Shown here in pieces: positions 55,620 through 64,000 of a stretch of 64,000 bases of DNA. The stretch covers positions 17,174,001 to 17,238,000 of the forward strand of contig OX442316.1 in the NCBI GenBank assembly GCA_949358305.1, written 5' to 3'. The notes beneath the pieces were generated by a model. That model saw only the letters and a program-made list of their open reading frames with translations. It was not told the origin of the DNA and searched no databases. Position numbers and translations under genes: made by a program. The first letter of the stretch is position 1; each line of letters begins with the position of its first letter. The stretch is from Strigamia acuminata (Eukaryota > Arthropoda > Chilopoda > Geophilomorpha > Linotaeniidae).

Positions 55620-56460
55620 TCGTGCTCGGTCTCTCGGTTTCTTTAATTCGCCTTGAGGGCGAGAGGGTTTGCTTCGCTGTGGTGTAATTGAACTGAATTA
55701 ATCACTTACCTTGAACCTGTTACTACTAACAGGTACCCAATTAATAAAACACTTTAGTTAAAATACAAAAGTTGTTTATTAACAGTGAGTATCGCAAGCT
55801 ATACTAGTACATCAAATAACGCGAGAATAAAATAACTATTGTCTATCTTCAAATGTGATCCAAGATGACAACCGGGTCTGCTCACGCGGTCGCATCGGGT
55901 GTGCTGGTCCGTCCTCGTCATTTCGGGGTCGTCTTTGTCTTCTTTCTGTGGTCCCTTGGCTCGTACTGGCGCGCGAGTGGAATGCTCCGAAAGAGGCTTA
56001 TATCCGGGCCTGATGTTGTCTAGGGTATATTTCGTCTTCTTTGCGCAGCAATAGCAGTCGTGAGGCGTTTTCCTCACGAGTCGCTAATGGCTGCTGGTAA
56101 CACTTCCTTGGCTGTTTCCCACGGTGATGGGAAATCTCACGTTTTATGAATCCTTTGTCCTATATCACTCCTTTTCGTTTGATAAAGGCCTGACTGGTAG
56201 GACTGGGTTTTGCTACATGTGTTCTTGGTATATTCTGTGTTGGTTCTACCCTTCTTGCACCGAGGCGAATTCCTCGGCACATTCCTCGGCACAAAAGGGT
56301 TTCCTCAGGTGATCGGAGTCATCCAATGAGGAATGAGTAGAGTCCTCCTCGCCCTCCTAAGGGCCGATGCCTGCCAATTGACAAACATCAATGCACTGAG
56401 GGAGAGAGGAGCGGCCTCAACTCTCCGACAAGGTCAATGTGGGTCAGCATAGAGAAACTG
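55620..56460 (-). other. Possible decayed transposon segment on the minus strand
   Basis: On the minus strand there is a GC-richer stretch, an interrupted frame containing CYCCAKKTKYTLDN, a TATA-like GGATATAAGCC and a downstream AATAAA. The mixture recalls a decayed retroelement or its LTR, but I recognise no conserved domain and found no second LTR. Confidence 0.25.
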
Positions 56461-57921
56461 CTTCGGGCTGACTCTTCCCAGTGGGGTAATAATTGGTAAG
56501 GTAAACGATACAATGTTATTTATTATGGCAGAAATCATAGGTGATGCTGTTGATTGACAGCGTCGTACACAGGGAAGCAAACACAGTTTAAAATCTAAGT
56601 TTTTGATTTTTTTTGGCCTCGTGCTTCAGCTTTAAAATTGGAAAATTATGTTTGAATGACGTCAATGAACATCAGCATCACTTTAAGGTCTGTTGGTCAC
56701 ACGAAGCGTAAAAAAGACCCAAGTCACCTAACAATCAAACTTGCACTTTGTTAGTCCTAAGCTTGCTTCTTGTTTGTGTTGACACTGGAGAAGAAGCGAG
56801 AGAATGGAGCCACAAACTGCATTGTGGGATACTAATGCGATGCAGCCGATCCAACGTGTTTCGGATAAGGAGCACCTCAGCAACCCTGCTCTCCTCTCCT
56901 CTTCTCTCACTCACGTTGTATACAAACAAGAATGACATCACGCTCTTGTTTTTGATTGGTAGTTAGCAACTAACTGTCGCAGTCAGGTGTGAACGCATCC
57001 TGCCTGGCATTTACTTGTGCATGCTTGGCGTGACCTTGCGCTGAATTGCAGTCAGGTGTGAACCAGGCTTTTGGCCAAATTGCCACATTACAGCTTTGTG
57101 TTTAGAAGAGTCTTTTGTGGAGATTTTAATCTTCAGTAACGCGTTACGGCGTTAGGTCCGGTTGTACGCGCATAAACGGATAGGAATGGCCCAACTCGTT
57201 GATCATGTTGTTATACGAGTTCTTCGTAATCTTCTACTAATCACAGCACAAAATAACACAAACGGAGTAATTTTTTTTAATTATACAGGAAGTCGTACAT
57301 CCTGTCACAGGGTCTCAAAATAGCTCATGTAGGAATGCACTCTAGTGGTGAAAATTAACACTAAATTGAGATTTCTTAAATATTGATAACACGCGTGATG
57401 CGCCAAAAAATGTCGATGTAAAGATGTCGTGCGCGCTTTGGTTGTATCGATTTGCAAGTGCAAGCGGGATGTGCGACGGCATAAAGAAATTAGTTGGCTG
57501 CGTTGTGATTTGCTCGGTCATTTTTCCTCATCAGCCTGCTGGACTCCGAAACGCGCAATAATTTTATCAGATGGGCGTTGCGAACGGTTGGTGTACACTG
57601 TCTAATGAAAGTGATGAAAATAAACGCAAGCTAAACGGATTTTTGGCATGAAAAATTGGACATTTGGTTTGGAAATGTGTAACGGGTATTGCAACATGGC
57701 GCTTTAAGATAAGGTTTTTGAAACGCTTGGATTCGCCCGAGTTATGTATTGAATGATTTGTGGTTGTTGTAACTTGGCATCCGAGAGAAGTTGTACAACT
57801 TAAAACGATTCGTGACTCCGATAGTGTTTCCGGTTCTAACACCAGTGTTTTTATTTTTTTTTAGCGTAGCAACAAATAAAGAGAGAAATTATAGCGATGA
57901 TAGTGTGACATTTTGTTACTT

Positions 57922-58315
57922 TACTCTGACTCATCGTAAGGTTGCAGTAATTCCCATTGGTTCAGCCTGATTACTCCTTACTGTGGCCTGTATACTGCCA
58001 CCAGTAAAAGTAGTTTTGTTTTTAATTTGCTAGATTGTTATAATGAGTGAAATGATGTAAATTTATTATAATAAAATGTTTTTTTCAATTCAAAAAATAA
58101 TGTTTTATGCTGACAGACTACATGTTTGTTCGGTTTGTTCAGCTTATTGGTTGCTTTGTCAGGAAAGCAAGCAATTTTTGAATTTTTTATTGGTTGTTTT
58201 GCCTGGAAAGTACTCAAAATGTCAGCCAGTGTTTTGACCTATTTTTTGGTATCACTACACTAGTGAAATGGCTAGACCAATGGGAATTACTGCAACCTTA
58301 TGATGAACCAGAGTA
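57922..58315. mobile_element. TA-flanked MITE with 45-bp inverted ends
   Basis: The left arm TACTCTGACTCATCGTAAGG then TTGCAGTAATTCCCATTGG pairs with the right arm CCAATGGGAATTACTGCAAC then CTTATGATGAACCAGAGTA. The element begins and ends in TA; 394 bp, non-coding. Confidence 0.9.
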
Positions 58316-59152
58316 TATAAATAGTTTTTCGAATGTACGTATTGTTGAATTGTTCTAGAAAGTTCTATTAGTGTGTTTGTCATCTGCACACGACTGTATA
58401 TTGTTGTGAACCATTGCAGTTCAGTTCCTGCATTAAAACGTTACAGTTCAGATGTTTGTTACAACTCGTCCCGAATCATCATTTCACCAACACCATCGTT
58501 TAAATGCAGGTGTTACTACATTAGCTTAAATGCGCATGCGCAACGGGCAACGCACAATCTTGTACCATTGCGCGTTGTTAATAATGCAGGAATACACGAC
58601 GTGTGGTTATTCACATATTCTTGCAAGGTGGCGTTTCCAAGGGTAATTAACTTAGTTTCCTGCTTTGTCCATTAGGGTCATATGATTGCCATGTTCGCAC
58701 CTGTGACCTCAATGTATGTAACATTTTGAGTATTGAGTTGTATTGTTTAAGATTCTTTTGTAAAAACTAAGAATGTAACTTCTTGTGAACGCATGTGTTC
58801 TTGCCAACTCCAAATCAGTTTCAATCCATATCCATCGTAACAATTTATGCAAGTTTTTGCTATTCAAAGTGCTATTAGAGTTGGTGCCGCAACATTTTGT
58901 TAACTTTTCTTTATTTCTTATCAATTTTTTTCCTTCCCACGTTTTCATGTTATTGTTAATAGCTGCTACCATTTTGAAAACGCGTGTGAACGTGCATTGA
59001 AGTTGAAATATTTCAACTCGTGCTTCGTGCGTTACAGCTCACCAAATCGCAACACGCTTCGGCCAATGTGCATTGGTGACGCATAGTAGTTCACGAAGCA
59101 GCAATAGTGCGAACTTAGCTTTACCTATAACGTTGATTGCACCTCAGCTTAT

Positions 59153-59586
59153 TGGAGAGTTTGCGGGATGCATTTTTCCCTTACAGTTTAAGACTATACG
59201 GTAAAAAAAATAGTGTAAGAGAAAAATGATAAAATAAGTTTTTGCGGGCTGCATTTTTCCCTTACATATCATTCAAATTCGCTTTGGTCTCGGCAATGGG
59301 TCTCCGGTGACCTCGCATTCGAATTTAAAAGCAAATCCTACTTTGGCGAACCCTGGCTCGAATTTCTGCTTCAATTGTCAAAGTGCACAATCCGTCGTGA
59401 TACAAAATAATCGCCATTTGCAATGGGCGGAGCTAACAATATAGTGTTCTGAATTCTGATTGGCTGCGCTATATTTTATTTTAGTGTTAAAAACGATAAG
59501 ACTAAAGGTTTTTCCCTTACGATATGGTACTTAAATAGTGTATCGTGGAGCAAAATAAGGGAAAAATGCATCCCGCAAACTCTCTA
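59153..59586. mobile_element. MITE with ends GAGAGTTTGCGGGATGCATT
   Basis: The left arm GAGAGTTTGCGGGATGCATT then TTTCCCTTAC pairs with the right arm TAAGGGAAAAATGCATCCCG then CAAACTCTC. A partial internal copy of the end (TTTGCGGGCTGCATTTTTCC) lies near 59,240. 434 bp, non-coding. Confidence 0.9.
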
Positions 59587-59709
59587 ATGTATCCAAAAAC
59601 AACGTTATAGTGGATTCTTTAAATTTATACGTAATTTGTGGTTGGATTAGTCGCAAAATCCATAACGTAATATGTCAGCAGTTTGCGGCAGGTACTTTTC
59701 CCTTCTTTT

Positions 59710-59766
59710 ACTCCATTGGAGTGCGTTTAAATAAATAAATAAATAATTAATTAAATCAATAAATAG
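59710..59766. mobile_element. Possible retroposon 3' tail, second copy
   Basis: TTTACTCCATTGGAGTGCGT then TTAAATAAATAAATAAATAA. Shares the junction seen at 18,330 but the body upstream differs. Confidence 0.45.
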
Positions 59767-60657
59767 ATTGTTGGGTCGCAGTAGTTTTAAAAGTAAAAGT
59801 AAAAGATTGTTATATTAAAAGCCTGTGGTTTTAATTTATAGTTTGTAGAATAGAGTGCCATTATTAACCTGTCTTTTGGTAATGAATAAATTAGTTAGCA
59901 GATGCAATAATGCTTACATCTTTTTCCCATGGCCATTGCTGGCAGTTGGCATGTGTAAACGAAAACGCGGATTAGGGTTTCGGACTCCGTAGCGAGCTCG
60001 ACGGGATTTCTATCGTCCAATCTCTGTTTGGATTTCTATTTAGATATGGACACAACACGAGACACTTAATAACGTGCAAACATCATGGAAGGTCGAGAAA
60101 ATTCTAACTAAGCCTTGATACTACTGGAATCCAAGTTTAAAGTTGAGGGAAAGTTCGGTTATCGTTTATAAAAGCATCACCAGCTGATAAAACTGGCAAA
60201 TTTGAAATTCTAATTTGCCATTGGAAATTTTATATTGGTTTTGGCCAAACCAAAGCAAACGGTGAAACGGCAGTGAAGAATAATTTTATTTTTTATTATT
60301 AATTTAAAAAAAAGGAAAGAAATAAATGTATTTATTTTAAAGATGAACAGTTGTAGTGTGGAACTGTCATGAGTTTTGAGTTTGATAGGTAATTCCATCA
60401 CATTAGTGGTGGGGAAGTGCAGTGAACTTTACGGTTGGTCGTTTGTCTTGTGTTAAATCGAGCGAAACAACGAAAAGCAGTTCACCCTCTATCATCGTCT
60501 TTCTTTCTAATTTAGGCATTTTTGCGACAACCTTAATGTAATTAAGATGGCGTCTGCTGTAGTGTTCTAGTAGATACTGAAATTGCGATATATTGTTTGC
60601 GATATTTCATTGCAATACGCAAATACGATGTTATAATTTCAATATCGCAATGCGACA

Positions 60658-61211
60658 TAGTCTGCTCTGTGTAGCCAGGACTAAAGGTGGAAACATAAGG
60701 GAGCGGGTAAAATTCCAAAGCTTGCTAGTACAAGTTTAAAGAGGGAGTCATTTACAAGCTCACTTCACCCGCTTTTGGCTTACCAGCTTAACTGACAAAC
60801 TCAAGCTAGCTAGGTAGCTAGCCAGAAATTCCCGCCAAAATCTTCTCCAAGAATTTCCTGACGATTCTGATTGGCTGTCAAAGCCACATGACCAAAACAC
60901 CAGCAAGCTTGAAGCTGGTAAATCAAACTCAGTTTGATCGGAGCGGGTGAGTACAAGCTCGCTTCCAAACAAATCTTTGAATAAAAACGCAAGCTTGTGT
61001 TTGCTCAAGCGGGCGAGTTTTTAGCCGCTTTTTCAAGTAAAAGCAACCTTTTAAATTTTACCCGCTCCCTTGTGTTTTCACCTTTAGGACGGGTCCCAGA
61101 AAGTTGTCCAGACTAACAGGCTGTCTGGATGGGAGAAGGAATTTAACATTGCTGGGTCCAGCAAATTCGGACCTGGACGAGCACTGTCTGGTCTGTACAG
61201 ATTGGACTGTA
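60658..61211. mobile_element. TA-flanked MITE, copy 3, interrupted by another MITE
   Basis: The left part TAGTCTGCTCTGTGTAGCCA and GGAC is separated from GGACGGGTCCCAGAAAGTTG by a 405-bp insertion. The right part carries GTCCAGACTAACAGGCTGTC, ACATTGCTGGGTCCAGCAAA and GTCTGGTCTGTACAG, as in copies 1 and 2. Confidence 0.85.
60682..61086. mobile_element. Nested MITE with ends TAAAGGTG and a GGAC target duplication
   Basis: The left arm TAAAGGTGGAAACATAAGGG then AGCGGGTAAAATT pairs with the right arm AAATTTTACCCGCTCCCTTG then TGTTTTCACCTTTA. GGAC occurs immediately before (60,678-60,681) and after (61,087-61,090). The related uninterrupted copies have a single GGAC at this point, so the 4-bp duplication is real. 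Non-coding. Confidence 0.92.
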
Positions 61212-62612
61212 TTGCAATATCGCTTTACGAATATTGACTCAAAACCATCCACTGAAACTTATTTCGGAATAAAAGTACCTAGGGCAAACCAAAATCCGGC
61301 ACTAGAGGTTAAAACCGGATTTCCGGTGCTGCAGGCTATTTTGCTTGCAAAAGCTTTTCCACTCTGCAAGAAATAGTACTTTGGTTTGTTTTGTTCTTGG
61401 AAAAAAGGTTGAGGTTGGAGTAATAAGTATTTGCTTAACCAATTTGAAGAAACCAGTTCTAATGAGGTGAAGCTAAAAGCCTAACCTCATGCAAATATAG
61501 TAAATCCTATAATAGGAGTTCAACAACCCAGACGATTCTTTTTTAAAAAACAATTACAGTTTTCTTTATTTTGTATAAATTACAATAAAAGAGTTGGTTA
61601 GAAAATGAAAGTCCGCTTGCTGTTTACTCGAAGCCATAAAGTTGAGCAATTCTATCCCTCTGCTTTGCTTAAAGTAAATTGCATCTAGTATGGGGTCCAG
61701 ATGCAATAGTCGTGGGTGGGCGGGCCTCTTTCTTCCACACTTTATGCATTCACAAAAGGACATCTCTGCACACTTTATGAACCCTTCAATTGCAGTGCAA
61801 ATTAAATCCGAAAAAAGAAAATACGTTTGCAATAAAAAGTTGTAAGCAGATGCTTCGTAAAGTTCATTAATCTCTCTGGTTGCATACTCTTATATACGTT
61901 GATGGAATCCAATATATACTTTTTAATCTAGATCCGCTGTAATCCCCCAGCTGGGTATTTTGTGAGCCCGAGAGAAGTAAGAGCGATGTAATGGTGGCCG
62001 CGATATTCCACTCGAGAGAATTGCTTTCAATCTTATAGCGCTTCACTAATTGTCCTTTAAATTTTACTCAGAGACTCAGACCCAGACGCGATTAATTTCT
62101 AGTCGCTGCGCGGATATAAAAGTTTGTTGGAATGTTTTTCGGTCAAATAAATCAGTCGCCAATACCAGTTTGAGCTGCACAACAACACAATAGGTTCTTT
62201 CGCAAAAGGGACCAATGGGCTCACTTTTCTTCTTTTTGCATTCAATTCAATTCACAATTAAATACTCTCTCTGTCTCAAATTATGGTATACATTTCTCTA
62301 AAAATTTCTTGATTATCGTTGGTTTTGTATATTTTTAAGATATTTTAACTGAATATCCTTCAAAATTAAGTGTGTTTGCTAACCAATGGATTGCATTATG
62401 GGTAATTAGTTTTATCATTCCGTTATTGCTGAGTTTCATCTTCTCAAAATGCACTCAAAATTAAGTGACACCTGTTGTGCTTAAAGTAAAGTGAAAATGA
62501 ATTCGAAAAATGGCTGTTTCCAAAGAAAAATGACAAAATAGAAGAAATTAACTGATAATCAGCGAAATTGTATACAACAGCTCTAGCTGAAACAAAGCAT
62601 TGTTAGGAATAA

Positions 62613-62705
62613 GGCACCATTAATGAAATTTGCAGGCAAATTGAAATTACTCCACTAACTGTTTCACAAATTCAGCGAGAAGTTAAAAAACAATACAATG
62701 AATAG
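62613..62705 (+). pseudogene. Transposase DNA-binding-domain remnant (Tc1/mariner type)
   Basis: Thirty codons then TAG. GTINEICRQIEITPLTVSQI followed by QREVKKQYNE has the pattern of the first helix-turn-helix of Tc1/mariner transposases. The upstream sequence (LTDNQRNCIQQL in another frame) fits the preceding helix after a frameshift. The catalytic domain is absent, so it is non-functional. Confidence 0.6.
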
Positions 62706-62819
62706 GACATATTCCTGCCAAAAGATAAACATAACAATGTATTTTTGACATTGCAATGTTGTATGGAGTCAGGGATGATAGCAAAGAATGGCAACAATTA
62801 CCAAATTCATAAATTCAGA

Positions 62820-62945
62820 GCAATCATTACAAGTTATTGTTATGGAGTATTATTTATTGTTATTGTTTACTCTTTATTGTTATTGTTTACTTTTTATTTT
62901 TTATTGTTATTATTTACTCTATACTATTTATTGTTTACTTAATTT
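62820..62945. repeat. TTATTGTTA-type simple repeat
   Basis: TATTGTTATTGTTTACTCTT-like units within the mariner-derived element. Confidence 0.85.
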
Positions 62946-63070
62946 ATTTATAATTTAACTTATTTATATTAATTTTGCATTTTTATAATGATAAAAATCA
63001 AATAAAACTTGAAATGTATACCATAATTTGAGACAGAGGGAGTATTTAATATTTAAGTAATTAAAACGAC

Positions 63071-63360
63071 ATTTACATGCACGGAATATTTCGAGCGAGA
63101 AGAAATATTCAGTGTGCACAACTGTCATGTAAACAGGGATGACGAAGATTCTTCGAGTAGTGAATAATCCCTCGCAGAAGGTTGTTTAATTCGAGCGAAC
63201 TCCCAACTATTTTTACTGCGCATGCGCGCATCACGTCCGGCACTTCCCCACTGGTCGAAAACCGAAAGTGACCACGAATTATTTTCTGCATGTAAACACA
63301 CAATTTGATTTTTTCACCACTCGAATTATTCACCACTCAAAATATTCGGTGCATGTAAAC
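63071..63360. mobile_element. MITE with ends TTTACATGCAC(C/G)GAATATTT
   Basis: The left end ATTTACATGCACGGAATATT pairs with the right end AATATTCGGTGCATGTAAAC. Inner TCGAGTAGTGAATAAT and CGAATTATTCACCACT are also inverted. It starts 27 bp after the mariner-derived element ends. Confidence 0.85.
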
Positions 63361-64000
63361 GCATGAAAATGACCACCCAACACTAAATATTCCAGTGTGT
63401 TAACAAAGCGATGCTATCTCTGTTTGTTCCGAAGATATTCTTCGAGCAAACGCTTTAAAGTAAATAGCCTGCAAATGGCGTAAAACTAACGCGTTGAGCC
63501 GCAATGTTTATATTTACCATTTGGATTAATTTAATCTGTGCGTGCAATATAACGATATAAGTAATGACACCTTAAAAGGAGATAAGTTTATGTGGGGAAT
63601 GTGTCGGTGGCGCCCCCTTTCAGCATTGGGAGTTGTTGAGGCAACCGGTCGCCGCTAATGAGGCGCACTGCGCGTCTTAGCAGCTGGTCACGTGCCAAAT
63701 ATGGGGCCAAGGGTCCTAATTACTGCCATTGAATAGCTTGCCTTTTACTTGACTCTCGTCTCATCAGTTTACTGTTTGGTTTCTAATTAATTTGTTTCTT
63801 GGTGATGTGAGGATGTCACTATGGCGCTCATTATTTTCAAAATGATGGATTGGGGTGTGCGAATGAGTGTTTTTGTTTTTGGGAACATCGTTTGTACGAA
63901 TTCTTGTTTGGGTGCAAGAGGAAGGGCTTTTAGTGTGACAAAAGCTCAATTTGTTTATATTAGTGTGCCGCTATGCAGCGCCATTAATATTGAAAGCTTT
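63361..64000. other. No feature recognised
   Basis: Mixed-composition DNA without inverted repeats, tandem repeats or an integrin-like exon that I can support. Confidence 0.6.

Larger units (their letters stand above)
62263..63044. mobile_element. Mariner-derived element with Stowaway-like ends
   Basis: Ends: TACTCTCTCTGTCTCAAATT then ATGGTATACATTT, and AAATGTATACCATAATTTGA then GACAGAGGGAGTA, an almost perfect inverted repeat bounded by TA. The CTCYCTCTGTCTC terminus resembles CTCCCTCCGT-type plant Stowaway and mariner-like ends. A helix-turn-helix remnant lies at 62,613-62,705. The right part is a TTATTGTTA simple repeat. Confidence 0.88.
47364..64000. other. Presumed intron of gene B, dense in MITEs (16.6 kb)
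   Basis: Begins at a GTAAGT donor. No frame with integrin blade 2 motifs was seen downstream. Open frames at 47,884-48,470 (-), 55,799-56,077 (-), 58,373-58,675 (+) and 61,566-61,832 (-) have no domain I recognise. Inverted-repeat elements occupy much of 53-63.4 kb. Whether gene B resumes beyond 64,000 cannot be seen. Confidence 0.55.

Noticed and set aside
55799-56077. Minus-strand frame with CYCCAKKTK as a zinc-knuckle or transposase C-terminus
   Set aside because: Cys spacing fits neither CX2CX4HX4C nor a piggyBac-type RING-like end; kept only as a vague decayed segment.
1-64000. tRNA or rRNA genes
   Set aside because: I looked for B-box-like GGTTCGAATCC words with a plausible A-box upstream and for conserved rRNA words and found none that hold; a covariance-model scan was not possible here.

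Overview
This is a metazoan, and most likely arthropod, nuclear genomic window. It is AT-rich and intron-rich, with canonical GT-AG splice sites, abundant minisatellites and many small inverted-repeat transposons. A short TTAGG run, the arthropod-type telomere repeat, near 50.06 kb weakly supports an arthropod. I cannot name the species. No bacterial-style operons, CRISPR arrays, rRNA genes or confident tRNA genes were seen. Nearly all open reading frames longer than 60 codons are chance or repeat-driven; the real coding sequence lies in short exons.

Two integrin alpha-subunit genes lie head-to-tail on the + strand. Gene A (3,495-29,324) is the 3' part of a gene whose first exons lie left of the window. 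I could join 24 exons in phase, coding 869 residues and a stop. They cover the end of FG-GAP blade 3, FG-GAP blades 4-7 with four cation-binding loops, the thigh/calf domains, a furin-type RQRRRR site, the transmembrane helix and a GFFQR-type cytoplasmic tail. There is no inserted I domain. Gene B (32,908 to beyond 64,000) is the 5' part of a second alpha subunit: signal peptide, first FG-GAP blade and start of the second, in three exons ending at 47,363. Its next exon was not found. In both genes the 5' introns are very long (6-17 kb) while the 3' half of gene A is compact.

Layout: 1-3,494 intronic or upstream of the first visible gene A exon, with a 0.8 kb AT-rich minisatellite; 3,557-20,008 two huge gene A introns holding four minisatellites, a large foldback element, two hAT-like copies and other MITEs, split by a 49-nt exon at 9,788; 20,009-29,324 the compact body of gene A; 29,325 to about 30,110 its 3' UTR; about 30,110-32,600 intergenic; 32,908-47,363 exons 1-3 of gene B; 47,364-64,000 a presumed long intron of gene B dense in MITEs.

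Functionally, both proteins would be single-pass adhesion receptors that pair with an integrin beta subunit to bind extracellular matrix. The adjacent same-strand arrangement suggests a tandem duplication. The most unusual non-genic material is (1) a set of unrelated minisatellites that repeatedly settle on a unit of 21 bp, (2) a nested MITE insertion whose 4-bp target duplication is confirmed by empty sites in two related copies in the same window, and (3) a mariner-derived element with termini resembling plant Stowaway elements and a recognisable helix-turn-helix remnant. I found no convincing wholly new biological system.
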